Shown here piece after piece: positions 30,709 to 39,363 of a stretch of 64,000 nt of DNA. Numbering within the stretch: the first letter of the stretch is position 1; each line of letters starts with the position of its first letter. Below the pieces are notes generated by a model. The model saw only the letters and a list, made by a program, of their open reading frames with translations. It was not told the DNA's origin and did not search any database. Source of the DNA: CAWCDJ01 sp963796485 (GTDB lineage Bacteria; Acidobacteriota; Terriglobia; Bryobacterales; Bryobacteraceae); NCBI GenBank assembly GCA_963796485.1, contig CAWCLV010000004.1:558001-622000 (forward strand). The letters run 5' to 3'. A program made the translations under genes and the position numbers.

Positions 30709-31737
30709 TTAGTACATTGCGGGCTGCTGTTGCGTCATGCAGTGCAGCGCGCCGAGTCCCCAGATCAACTCCGTGCAGTTGATGCCGGTAACTTCGCGAT
30801 CCGGAAAGCATCGAGCCAGCTTGTTCAGTGCGATGCGATCGTTCGGGTCGTTGAATGTCGGAACCAGCACCAGTCCGTTGGCGATGTAGAAATTGGCGTA
30901 GCTCGCGGGAAGCCGCTGTCCGGAGAAGACGAGCGGCCGCGGCATCGGTAACTTCACCACTCGCAAGCCGGCGGCGCGCAGGATCGCCGCATTCTCGCGC
31001 AGCAGCTCGAAATTCGGATCGGTGCGGTCGGCCTCGGAAGCCAGCACCACGGTATCCGCCGAGACGAACCGCGCCAGGTCGTCCACGTGTCCATGGGTGT
31101 CGTCGCCGGCAATGCCGTTGCGCAGCCAGATCACCTTGCGGATCCCCAGGTAATTGCGCAGATGACGCTCGATCCCGCCGCGCTCCATCCCCGGATTGCG
31201 CGCCTGCACGGGGCTGAGCAGGCATTCCTCGGTGGTCAGCAGCAGGCCGGCGCCGTTGACGTCGATGCTGCCGCCCTCCAGCACCAGATTCACCTGCCAC
31301 ACCGGACGCTTCACGTGCCGCGCGATGAAATCCGGAACCTGCGCATCGAGCTCGAAATCCGGGTACTTCGCCCAGGCATTGAACCGCCAGCACGTGAGCG
31401 CCGTTTCGCCGCGCCGGTTCCGCACGAACAGGGGGCCCGTGTCGCGCGTCCACACGCGGTTGGTCGCGCAGCAGAGCAGTTCCACCGCATCCATCGCCGC
31501 GCCCGCCTTTCGAAGCACGCGCCGCGCCTCTACCCCTGCGGCTTCATCCCGTACCAGAATCCGGACCCGTTCGACGGCGCTCAGCTTGCGCACGATTTCG
31601 GCGTAGACCCAGGGGATCGGCGCGAAACGGCCGGGCCAGTCGCTGCGGTTGTGCGGCCAGGCGAGCCACGTGGCTTCGTGCGGCTCCCACTCGGCGGGCA
31701 TGCGGAAGCCCAGTGCGCGCGGGGTGCCGGATTTCAA
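30709..31737 (-). CDS. aguA: Agmatine deiminase
   Basis: A 342-residue guanidino-modifying enzyme that hydrolyses agmatine to N-carbamoylputrescine and ammonia. The N-terminus, FRMPAEWEPHEATWLAWPHN, is diagnostic. Catalytic features follow: TRDTGPLFV, LEGGSIDVNGAGLLLTTEECLL, and DDTHGHVDDLARF, the active-site Asp/His region. The nucleophile Cys333 sits in GLGALHCMTQQQP. The start is a TTG at 31737 overlapping the aguB stop as TTGA, with GGGTGA upstream, which gives the usual family length. It forms a pair with aguB, so together they make putrescine from agmatine; the arginine decarboxylase is not in this window. Confidence 0.96.
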   Translation of the reverse strand: MKSGTPRALGFRMPAEWEPHEATWLAWPHNRSDWPGRFAPIPWVYAEIVRKLSAVERVRILVRDEAAGVEARRVLRKAGAAMDAVELLCCATNRVWTRDTGPLFVRNRRGETALTCWRFNAWAKYPDFELDAQVPDFIARHVKRPVWQVNLVLEGGSIDVNGAGLLLTTEECLLSPVQARNPGMERGGIERHLRNYLGIRKVIWLRNGIAGDDTHGHVDDLARFVSADTVVLASEADRTDPNFELLRENAAILRAAGLRVVKLPMPRPLVFSGQRLPASYANFYIANGLVLVPTFNDPNDRIALNKLARCFPDREVTGINCTELIWGLGALHCMTQQQPAMY

Positions 31738-32639
31738 TCGATCACCCGGTTGACGATAGGCGCGTACGCGTCGATGCGGCGGTCGCGGAGGAACGGCCAG
31801 TTGCGGCGCACTTCCTCGATCCGGCGGGGATCGCATTCCACGATCAGCGTTTCTTCGCGGTCATGCGAGCCTTCGGCCAGCACCACGCCGAAGGGGTCGG
31901 CCACGAACGACCCGCCCCAGAACTCCAGCCCGTTTTCCGGCGGACCCTCGTACCCCACGCGGTTCACCGAGGCCACATACAGCCCGTTGGCGATGGCGTG
32001 TGAGCGCTGAATGGTGCGCCAGGCATCGTGCTGCGCCGCCCCGTACTGTGCCTTCTCCGATGGATGCCAGCCGATGGCCGTGGGATAGAACAGCACCTGC
32101 GCCCCGCCCAGCGCGGCCAGCCGGGCAGCCTCCGGATACCACTGGTCCCAGCAGACCAGGGCGGCTATCCGCCCGAAACGCGTGTCGAAACAGCGGAAGC
32201 CAAGGTCGCCCGGAGTGAAGTAATACTTCTCGTAGTAGAGCGGATCGTCCGGGATGTGCATCTTGCGGTAAATGCCCAGCAGTTCGCCGCCCGCATCGAC
32301 GATCAGCGCGGTGTTGTGATACACGCCCGCCGTGCGGCGCTCGAAAATCGATCCGACAATCACCACGTTCAGTTCCGCCGCCAGTTTCGAGAACGCCTCG
32401 CTGGTCGGCCCCGGAATGGGCTCGGCGAGGTCGAAGAGATCGGCATTCTCTTCCCGGCAGAAGTACTGCGAGCGGAAGAGTTCCTGCACGCTGACGATCT
32501 GCGCCCCGCGGCCGGCGGCTTCCCGAATCCGCCACATCGCCTTCGCGAGGTTCTCGTTGGGATCCTTGGAGCAGGCCATCTGGATCAGGCCCACACGGAA
32601 TTTGTCGCGCTGCACAAGACCATTGTAACGACGTATCAT
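31734..32639 (-). CDS. aguB: N-carbamoylputrescine amidase
   Basis: A 301-residue nitrilase-superfamily amidase that converts N-carbamoylputrescine to putrescine, CO2 and ammonia. The Glu-Lys-Cys catalytic triad is visible as Glu53 in VQELFRSQYF, Lys126 in YRKMHIPDDP and Cys163 in LVCWDQWYPE. IGWHPSEKAQYG and SVNRVGYEG are family blocks for this substrate type. ATG 32639 is used; a GTG eight codons later would also keep the domain intact. Its end overlaps the start of aguA. The divergent HAD gene starts only five bases away, so promoters must sit inside one or other coding region, or the mRNAs are leaderless. Confidence 0.96.
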   Translation of the reverse strand: MIRRYNGLVQRDKFRVGLIQMACSKDPNENLAKAMWRIREAAGRGAQIVSVQELFRSQYFCREENADLFDLAEPIPGPTSEAFSKLAAELNVVIVGSIFERRTAGVYHNTALIVDAGGELLGIYRKMHIPDDPLYYEKYYFTPGDLGFRCFDTRFGRIAALVCWDQWYPEAARLAALGGAQVLFYPTAIGWHPSEKAQYGAAQHDAWRTIQRSHAIANGLYVASVNRVGYEGPPENGLEFWGGSFVADPFGVVLAEGSHDREETLIVECDPRRIEEVRRNWPFLRDRRIDAYAPIVNRVID

Positions 32640-32644
32640 TACGT

Positions 32645-33331
32645 TTGATCTACAAGGCTCTGGTACTGTTCGACATAGATGGTACGCTGGTCCGCCGCGC
32701 CGGGCCGCACCACCGTCAGGCGCTGGTCTACGGGATCCGAAAGGTCATGGGACTCGAGACCACCACCGAAGGCATCCCGGTCCAGGGCATGCTCGACCCC
32801 GACATTCTGGCCATCATGATGCGTTGCGCGGGTGCGTCGCGGATTCAGATTCGCGATGCCATGCCGGAAGTGTGTCGTGCGGCGGAACGGTTCTACCTGC
32901 GCGCCTGTCCGGCGCTCCACGACAAGCACTGCCCCGGAGTCAGGCCGGTGCTCGAAAAACTGACCCGGCGCGGGGCGCTCCTGGGATTAGTCACGGGCAA
33001 CCTGACGCGTATCGGGTGGCGGAAACTCGACCGCGCGGGGCTCAAAGAGTTCTTCCGGTTCGGCGCCTTCGGCGAGATGGCCGGCACCCGGGCAGGCCTG
33101 GCGCGCCTGGCCATCCGCGACGCACGCAGCCGCGGCTGGATCGCCCGCGGTGTGCCGGTTTCGCTGGTCGGGGACGCGCCCGCCGATATCCGTGCGGCGC
33201 GCGCGAACCGCATCCGCTCGATCTCGGTGCAAACCGGCATCACGCCTCCCGCGGAACTCGAAGCCGAGCAGCCGGATATCGTCCTGCGCGATCTCCGGGC
33301 CTTGCGAATCCGTATGATTGAGTACCTCTGA
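32645..33331 (+). CDS. HAD-superfamily phosphatase
   Basis: A 228-residue HAD hydrolase. Motif I is VLFDIDGTLV with nucleophile Asp10 and Asp12. Motif II is the Thr of LVTGN (about 116), motif III a Lys/Arg region near KLDRAGLKEFF, and motif IV LVGDAPADIRAAR (about 179-191). The cap between motifs I and II is the helical C1 type. It is similar in layout to phosphoglycolate- or beta-phosphoglucomutase-like phosphatases; the substrate is not evident. The start is TTG at 32645 without a ribosome site, directly before the conserved first strand. It diverges from aguB with almost no gap. Confidence 0.9.
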   Translation: MIYKALVLFDIDGTLVRRAGPHHRQALVYGIRKVMGLETTTEGIPVQGMLDPDILAIMMRCAGASRIQIRDAMPEVCRAAERFYLRACPALHDKHCPGVRPVLEKLTRRGALLGLVTGNLTRIGWRKLDRAGLKEFFRFGAFGEMAGTRAGLARLAIRDARSRGWIARGVPVSLVGDAPADIRAARANRIRSISVQTGITPPAELEAEQPDIVLRDLRALRIRMIEYL

Positions 33332-33407
33332 CGCACTAAGTAACCCACCAAATTTCAGTACTTCAAAACACGGTGATTGTGACAACATAGAACGACAGGT
33401 CACGATC

Positions 33408-36092
33408 ATGTTCCGGACTCTTGCGGTTATCGCTCTTCTCTCCGGCGCCTCCCCAGCACAACAGTATGTGATGTCGACTCTGGCCGGGGGAATGGCTCCC
33501 CTCACGCCGGCGGTCGCGACGGGCGTTTCCATCGGCGATCCCCCGCGGGTTGCCGTCGGGCCGGCGGGCAGTTTTTACTTCGGCAGCCTGCACTGCATCT
33601 TCAAGGTGGATTCGACCGGCACTCTGACCCGCGTTGCGGGCACCGGCCGTTCCGGAATATCGGGCGACGGCGGCCCGGCTCTGAACGCGCAACTCCAGTT
33701 CCCGGACGGCATCGCCTTCGATCCAGCGGGGAACCTCTACTTCACGGAGCGCGACGCCAACGTGATCCGCCGGATCTCCAGCGCGGGAATCATCACCACG
33801 TTTGCGGGCACTGGCACGGCGGGCTACGCCGGCGATGGCGGCGCGGCGATTGCCGCCCAATTCAACGGACCCACGGGGTTGACTTTCGATCGCGCGGGCA
33901 ACCTGTTCGTGGCCGATACCGGCAACAACATGGTGCGCCGGATCGCGCCGGACGGCACGGTCGCGAAGGTTGCCGGCAGCGGCTACGCAGGGTACGGCGG
34001 CGACGGCGCTCCAGCCATAAGCGCCGGTCTCAACGAGCCCGAAGGTGTCGCGGTGGACGCCTCCGGTTACCTCTATATCGCGGACACGTTCAACAACCGG
34101 GTACGCCGGGTGGCCGCCGATGGCAGCATCGCCACGTTCGTCGCCAACGGCTATCCCGGCTTTTCCGGCGATGGCGGTCCGGCCGCCGGCGCAACCCTGT
34201 TCTTCCCGACGGATGTGGCCGTCGATGCCGCGGGAAGCTTGTACATCGCCGACCTGGGCGATAGCCGCATCCGGAAAGTCGCGGCCGGCATCATCACCAC
34301 GATTGCCGGCGGCACCGCCCTCGCCCCCGCGGCGGATGGCTTCGCCGCCACTTCGATCCGGCTGAGCGGGCCCACCGGCCTGGCTGTAGACGCCGCGGGC
34401 AACGTTTACATCGCCGAGGGTTCGATCGGTTCCGGATCCGGGCTGACCGAAGGGGATTATCGGATCTGGCGGGTTTCGACCAACGGCATGCTCGCGAGCG
34501 TAGCGGGCGATGGATTGAACAGCTTCTCGGGAGATGCCGCTTCCGCATCCCGCGCGCAATTGAATACGCCCTCCGGGATGGCGCTCGATGCGGCGGGCAA
34601 TCTCTACTTCGCGGATACGATGAATCACCGGGTCCGCCGCATTTCGCCGGGCGGAACCATCGCCACGGTTGCCGGCAACGCGCTGCCCGGATTTTCCGGA
34701 GATGGCGGCCCCGCGACGTTAGCCGAGCTCAACACCCCCACGGCGGTCGCGGTCGATCCGCAAGGCAATCTCTACATTGCGGATTCCGGCAATAACCGCG
34801 TACGCAAGGTGACCACTGACGGCACCGTCACTACCTTCGCCGGGAACGGAAACGCGGCGCTCTTCGGAGACGGCGGCCCGGCCTTGGCCGCGGCGTTGCA
34901 CGGCCCGCGCGGTGTCGCGTTCGACGCGGCGGGCAACCTGTATATTGCCGACACGCAAAACCACTGCGTCCGCATGGTGGATCCGAATGGCCAGATCAGC
35001 ACCGTTGTGCCGTCGCTCAACGCCCCGCGGGCGGTGGCAGTCGCTCCCAACGGGATTCTGTACGTTTCAGACGACGGCATCCGGGTGATTGCGAAGGGGG
35101 TAACTGGAATCCTGGGCGGGACGGACAAGCTCCAGCCGCCGGCGCTCGCCGTGGATTCCGCCGGAAATGTGTATTACACCACCGGCAACCAGGTGCAGCA
35201 GGTTTCCGCGAACGGCGCACCCAGTCTGGTCGCCGGTGCGGGCTCGTGCTGCTATGCCGGTGATGGCGGCCCGGCTTCGGCGGCCCTGCTCAACCAGCCC
35301 TCCGGCCTGGCAGTGGATCCGGCGGGTAACGTCTACATCGCGGATACCGGAAACAATGCGATCCGCGTGGCTTACCTGACCGCCTCCGGTTCCTTCATCC
35401 GCGGCGTAACGAACGGCGCGAGCAATGTTTCCGGCGCCGCGGCGCCCGGTGAAGTCGTCACCATCTACGGAGGCGGCCTCGGCCCCGCGCAATTGGCCCA
35501 ATTCGTTGCGGCCGGCGGCATGGTGCCCGAGAGTCTGGCCGGGACCACGGTCCTCTTCAACGGCATCGCGGCTCCAGTCCTTTATACGGAGGCGGACCAG
35601 GTGGCTGCGGTCGTGCCGTATGGCGTCACCGGCTCACAGGTGTCGATCGTCGTCCAGTATCAGGGCCAGTCCACCGCCGCCTTTCCGGTATCACTTGCCG
35701 CATCGGCGCCGGGCCTGTTCACCGCCGACACATCCGGTAGCGGCCAGGCGCTCGCGATCAACCAGGATGGCACCATCAACAGTCCCGCTCATCCCGCCGC
35801 CGCGGGCTCCGTTCTGACTTTGTTCGCGACAGGCGGGGGACAGACGACCCCTGCCGGCGTCGATGGCTTGATCGCGTCCTCGTCCGTGCCGCAACCGGCG
35901 CTGCCTCTGGCGGTCTCGGTCGGCGGTCAGCCCGCCGCCGTACAGTTCGCGGGAGGGTCGGCCGGCGAGGTAGCGGGTGTGATGCGCGTCGATGTGCAAC
36001 TTCCTTCAGGCGTGTCCGGCACGGTGCCGGTGGTTCTCACCGTGGGCTACGCATCGAGCCCCGGAGGCGTGACGGTCGCGATCGGGCAGTAA
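33408..36092 (+). CDS. Secreted NHL-repeat protein with TIGR03437 C-terminal domain
   Basis: An 894-residue exported protein. Signal peptide residues 1-18 end SGASPAQQ. Residues about 20-670 are roughly ten NHL beta-propeller repeats, each with a variant of AVDAAGNLYIADTGNNRVRK followed by GTVTTFAGNG and GFSGDGGPA. The number suggests two propellers. The C-terminal 220 residues form a TIGR03437 domain (NGASNVSGAAAPGEVVTIYG, then LFNGIAAPVLYTEADQVAAVVPYG and a final VLTVGYASSPGGVTVAIGQ), common and multicopy in Solibacter-type acidobacteria. It probably acts at the cell surface or outside as a binding protein; the ligand is unknown. ATG 33408 begins the signal peptide, with AGG nine bases upstream. 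It abuts the STAS gene tail to tail with no gap. Confidence 0.94.
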   Translation: MFRTLAVIALLSGASPAQQYVMSTLAGGMAPLTPAVATGVSIGDPPRVAVGPAGSFYFGSLHCIFKVDSTGTLTRVAGTGRSGISGDGGPALNAQLQFPDGIAFDPAGNLYFTERDANVIRRISSAGIITTFAGTGTAGYAGDGGAAIAAQFNGPTGLTFDRAGNLFVADTGNNMVRRIAPDGTVAKVAGSGYAGYGGDGAPAISAGLNEPEGVAVDASGYLYIADTFNNRVRRVAADGSIATFVANGYPGFSGDGGPAAGATLFFPTDVAVDAAGSLYIADLGDSRIRKVAAGIITTIAGGTALAPAADGFAATSIRLSGPTGLAVDAAGNVYIAEGSIGSGSGLTEGDYRIWRVSTNGMLASVAGDGLNSFSGDAASASRAQLNTPSGMALDAAGNLYFADTMNHRVRRISPGGTIATVAGNALPGFSGDGGPATLAELNTPTAVAVDPQGNLYIADSGNNRVRKVTTDGTVTTFAGNGNAALFGDGGPALAAALHGPRGVAFDAAGNLYIADTQNHCVRMVDPNGQISTVVPSLNAPRAVAVAPNGILYVSDDGIRVIAKGVTGILGGTDKLQPPALAVDSAGNVYYTTGNQVQQVSANGAPSLVAGAGSCCYAGDGGPASAALLNQPSGLAVDPAGNVYIADTGNNAIRVAYLTASGSFIRGVTNGASNVSGAAAPGEVVTIYGGGLGPAQLAQFVAAGGMVPESLAGTTVLFNGIAAPVLYTEADQVAAVVPYGVTGSQVSIVVQYQGQSTAAFPVSLAASAPGLFTADTSGSGQALAINQDGTINSPAHPAAAGSVLTLFATGGGQTTPAGVDGLIASSSVPQPALPLAVSVGGQPAAVQFAGGSAGEVAGVMRVDVQLPSGVSGTVPVVLTVGYASSPGGVTVAIGQ

Positions 36093-36359
36093 TCAGCTCT
36101 GAAACGAGAACTGCCCCGACATCCTGGCTAGCTTCAACACCTTGTACGCGGGCACGTTGAGGCCGCACAGCACCACCTTTGCGGATTTCTCGCTCGCTTT
36201 GGCCGCTAGCTGTTCCATGGCGCGAAGGACCGGCGCCTCGATCCGCGCTACCGCGGCGAAATCCAGCTCGAGTTCCCCGCCGCTGTCGAGCCTCTCCATG
36301 GCTCGCTCGAACAGCGGGTCGGCCGCGCCCTCAAGCTGTGGCCATTGAATATTTGCCAT
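36093..36359 (-). CDS. STAS-domain-like small protein coupled to adhE
   Basis: An 88-residue single-domain protein with the STAS (anti-sigma-factor antagonist) fold pattern: GGELELDFAAVARIEAPVL, then RAMEQLAAKASEKSAKVVLCGLNVPAYKVLKLARM. In canonical members the loop reads D-S-S-G with a phosphorylated Ser; here the corresponding stretch is RIEAPVL, so the phospho-switch residue is missing. It may bind a partner constitutively. Its ribosome site GAGGTGA includes the adhE stop codon, and the ATG lies three bases after that stop, so it is translated together with adhE. A regulatory or structural link to alcohol metabolism is inference. It may alternatively act with regulators elsewhere. Confidence 0.8.
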   Translation of the reverse strand: MANIQWPQLEGAADPLFERAMERLDSGGELELDFAAVARIEAPVLRAMEQLAAKASEKSAKVVLCGLNVPAYKVLKLARMSGQFSFQS

Positions 36360-36362
36360 ATC

Positions 36363-38999
36363 TCACCTCGCTCCCAGGGCTCCGGCGGACGCGTCCGCCG
36401 CCACGCCCATTCCGCGGCCTTCGTAGGCCTTTCGGAATAACTCGATCAACTCGCTCAGCAGCGGCATACGCGGGTTGGAGCGCCAGGACGGGTCGTCGAA
36501 CGCTATGGCGGCCAGGTCTGGCAGGGCGCGCTCGTACTCCTCGCGGGAGATCCCCAGTTCGGCGATCGAGCGCGGCATCGCTACCTCGTCCAACAGCCGT
36601 TCCACCGCTTCCACCAGCTTCTCCACCTTCTCGGGAACGGTTTCGCCGCCCAAGCCGAGCAGGTCCGCCATCATGGCGTACTTCTTGTGCGCGTTGTATC
36701 CGCGCTGGTTGGGGGACGGCATGAACTTCGTGGGCACGGCCGCGTTGAACGCGATCACATGCGGCAGCATCAGCGCGTTCGCCCGGCCGTGCGAAACCCC
36801 AAACCGGGCGCCGAACGCGTGCGCGAGCGCGTGATTCACGCCCACCGAGGCGTTCGAAAACGCCAGCGCCGCGATGCACGCGGCATTGTGCATCATGCTG
36901 CGCGCCTCCACATCCTGCGGGTGGCGGTAGGCGACCGGCAGGTACCGCAAGACCATCCGGACCGCCTGCATCGCGTTCGAATCGGTATAGGGCGAAGCGT
37001 AGATCGAGACCCCGGCTTCGAGCGCATGCGTCAGGCAGTCGATCCCCGTGTCGGCCGTGAGGCTCTTCGGCATCGACATGACGAATTGCGGATCGACGAT
37101 CGCCACGTCCGGCGTCAGCGAGTAATCCGCGAGCGTCACCTTCCGCCCGCGCTCCTTATCGAGCATGACGGCGAAAGGCGTCACCTCGCTCCCGGTGCCG
37201 CTGGTGGTCGAAATCGCAATCAGGCGCATGTGGTTGACCTTGTCGGTCGGGAACTGCACCACGCGCTTGCGGATATCCAGGAACGGCGCCGCGAGTTCCT
37301 CCAGATCGGCATCGGGCGACTGGTAGCGGAGCTTCATGATCTTCGCCGCATCGATCACCGAACCGCCGCCCAGCGCGATGATCTGGTCCGCCTTGTAAGC
37401 GTTGAGCGCCTCGAGCCCCTGTTCGATCACCTTGCGCTCCGGTTCCGCGTCCGGAATCCTGATGACTCGCGCGAAACTTTCGGCGGGAATGGACCGCCGG
37501 ACAATGTCTACCAGGCCGATCTGTTCCAGCAGAGCGCTGGTGACGATGACGGTGGAGCGCGAAGGAAACTGCCGCAGATTCTCCACGGCATTCATGTTGA
37601 AGTAGATCTGATTCGGGACACGGAACCACATGTGGGTTTGGGTCCTCCGGGCCAGCCGTTTGACGTTGAGGTAATGAAAGACGTTGACGTTATCGGTGGT
37701 GCTGTTGCCGCCGCCGGTGCCGCAGCCGAACGAGAACGTCGGAACCATGTCGTTGTACACGCCGCCCAGCGCTCCGATCGAGCCCGGGGAGTTCACGATG
37801 ATCCGGCCCGCATTAATTACTTCGCCGAACCTGCGGATGATCTCGTCGTTTCGGGAGAAGATGACGGCCGTGTGCCCCAGGCCGTACTGGTGGTTGATAT
37901 CCACGCAAATCCGGAGCGCTTCCTCCACCGACCAGGAACGGTAAACCGACAGCACCGGGCACAGCTTTTCGGCCGAGAGCGGATGTTCGCGTCCCGTTCC
38001 CCGAATCGGCGCGATCAGCAGTTTCGTATCGGGAGCGACTTTGAGGCCGATTACCCGCGCGATATCGGTCGCCTTCTGACCCACCGCGATCGGCCGCATG
38101 AACCCCGTCTCCGGGTCGATTACGGTGTGGCCCAGCAGTTCGGTCTCTTTCTCGTCGCAGATGTGGGCGCCGAGTTCCGCGAACCGGGTCAGCACCTGGT
38201 CGTAAATCTCGTGATCGATCACCACCGTCTGCTCGGAGGCGCAGATCGTGCCATTGTCGAAGGTCTTCGAGGTGATGATGTCCACCACCGCCATTTCGAC
38301 GTCGGCGGTCTTCTCCAGGTAGACCGGCGTGTTGCCGGGACCGACACCCAAAGCCGGCTTGCCCGAACTGTATGCCGCCTTCACCACTCCCGGCCCGCCG
38401 GTGGCATCGATCAGGCTGACGTCCTTGTGATGCATCAGGTAGGCGTTGTCGAGGAGAGTAGGCGACTCCAGGCAGCTGAAGACTCCTTCCGGAGCGCCGT
38501 GCCGGACGGCCGTCTCGTACATGATCCGGACGGCTTCGGAACAGCACCGCCATGCCCTGGGGTGCGGGCCGAAGATCGCCGCGTTCCGGGTCTTGATCGC
38601 CATGATGCATTTGAAGAGCACCGTGGAGGTGGGGTTCGTCACCGGCAACAGCGAGAAAATCAGGCCGATCGGTTCGGCGAACTCTACCAGGCCCCGTTCC
38701 GGAACCTCGCCGATGATCCCGACCGTCCGCTTGTCCCGGACGTAGTTGTAAACGAACTCGGTGGCCACCATATTCTTGATGGCCTTATCCTCCATGAGTC
38801 CGATCTTGGTTTCCTCGATCGCCAGCCGTGCCAGGTGCTGCGCCTGGTCCAGGCCGGCCAGCACCATCGCCTTCACGATGCGATCCACGTCTTCCTGGGT
38901 GTATTGGGTAAAGACGGCGGCGGCGGTCCTGCCCTGCCGTACCAATTCCTCGAGGTAAGCAGTCCGGTCCGCGCCCAGGCTTGAAGAAGTCTCTGCCAC
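36363..38999 (-). CDS. adhE: Bifunctional acetaldehyde-CoA/alcohol dehydrogenase
   Basis: An 878-residue two-domain enzyme. Residues about 1-430 are CoA-acylating aldehyde dehydrogenase: EFAEPIGLIFSLLPVTNPTS, GVGPGNTPVYLEK, and the catalytic Cys at about 248 in FDNGTICASEQTVV. Residues about 450-878 are an iron-dependent alcohol dehydrogenase: IIALGGGSVIDAAKIMK, TTSGTGSEVTPFAV, and metal-binding histidines in VNHALAHAFGARFGVSHGRA (about 720). It reduces acetyl-CoA to ethanol through acetaldehyde, or runs in reverse, and typically polymerises into spirosomes. The start is a GTG at 38999 with GGAGG five bases upstream. The frame is open back to 39230, but that part is repeat-derived and has no family similarity. 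It is followed by the coupled STAS gene. Presence suggests fermentative or microaerobic capacity. Confidence 0.96.
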   Translation of the reverse strand: MAETSSSLGADRTAYLEELVRQGRTAAAVFTQYTQEDVDRIVKAMVLAGLDQAQHLARLAIEETKIGLMEDKAIKNMVATEFVYNYVRDKRTVGIIGEVPERGLVEFAEPIGLIFSLLPVTNPTSTVLFKCIMAIKTRNAAIFGPHPRAWRCCSEAVRIMYETAVRHGAPEGVFSCLESPTLLDNAYLMHHKDVSLIDATGGPGVVKAAYSSGKPALGVGPGNTPVYLEKTADVEMAVVDIITSKTFDNGTICASEQTVVIDHEIYDQVLTRFAELGAHICDEKETELLGHTVIDPETGFMRPIAVGQKATDIARVIGLKVAPDTKLLIAPIRGTGREHPLSAEKLCPVLSVYRSWSVEEALRICVDINHQYGLGHTAVIFSRNDEIIRRFGEVINAGRIIVNSPGSIGALGGVYNDMVPTFSFGCGTGGGNSTTDNVNVFHYLNVKRLARRTQTHMWFRVPNQIYFNMNAVENLRQFPSRSTVIVTSALLEQIGLVDIVRRSIPAESFARVIRIPDAEPERKVIEQGLEALNAYKADQIIALGGGSVIDAAKIMKLRYQSPDADLEELAAPFLDIRKRVVQFPTDKVNHMRLIAISTTSGTGSEVTPFAVMLDKERGRKVTLADYSLTPDVAIVDPQFVMSMPKSLTADTGIDCLTHALEAGVSIYASPYTDSNAMQAVRMVLRYLPVAYRHPQDVEARSMMHNAACIAALAFSNASVGVNHALAHAFGARFGVSHGRANALMLPHVIAFNAAVPTKFMPSPNQRGYNAHKKYAMMADLLGLGGETVPEKVEKLVEAVERLLDEVAMPRSIAELGISREEYERALPDLAAIAFDDPSWRSNPRMPLLSELIELFRKAYEGRGMGVAADASAGALGAR

Positions 39000-39067
39000 G
39001 TATTCCTCCGCGCCCGCGAATGATTCGGCAGCAGGATCCGGATATTCAGACCCTGGCCGCCGAAAAC

Positions 39068-39142
39068 AGTATAACCCCCCGCTTCGAAGGACGTTTCGCG
39101 ATCTGGATGCTGGGATACAAACCTCGATGCAACCGCATCGAG
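39068..39142 (-). promoter_or_regulatory. Candidate adhE promoter and upstream palindrome
   Basis: On the minus strand TATACT (39073-39068) is a good -10 about 70 bases before the adhE GTG, but the -35 is weak. About 50 bases further upstream is a perfect inverted repeat, CTCGATGC-AACC-GCATCGAG (39123-39142), placed where an activator could bind. It does not match the Rex consensus. The 364-base gap between adhE and the next gene holds this and the family B repeat, and no gene. Confidence 0.35.
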
Positions 39143-39156
39143 ACGGAGTCGCCTTA

Positions 39157-39342
39157 ACCGCGGAGCCGCGAAGGCGCGGAGGAAAACGCGGAGAAGGAGA
39201 TGAAGAACGAGAAAACTGTTTTGAGATCACGGAGCGAGCGGAGATGCGTGCACGATCCCGCTATCTCCGTTCCCTCGGCGATCGCAAATCCGGGCTTGTT
39301 TCTCTCCGCGTTGTCTTCTCCGCGCCTTCGCGGCTCCGCGGT
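39157..39342. repeat. Dispersed repeat (family B), long inverted pair
   Basis: A left arm starting at 39157 (ACCGCGGAGCCGCGAAGGCG) and a right arm at 39299-39342 are inverted copies; the first 25 bases match exactly. The right arm, read on the minus strand, is identical over 44 bases to 28912-28955. Between the arms, TTTGAGATCACGGAGCGAGC and the complement of an ATTTGCGATCGCC block show that the similarity extends further inward. The whole element could fold into a very long hairpin. Confidence 0.85.
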
Positions 39343-39363
39343 AAATTGCCAGCCGCCTTGCGG

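Noticed and set aside
36687..38984. A plus-strand open frame antisense to adhE
   Set aside because: No start signal or family similarity; adhE has intact catalytic motifs on the other strand.
39000..39230. An N-terminal extension of AdhE back to an ATG at 39230
   Set aside because: The extra residues come from the family B repeat and lack similarity to AdhE; GGAGG before the GTG at 38999 gives a normal start.
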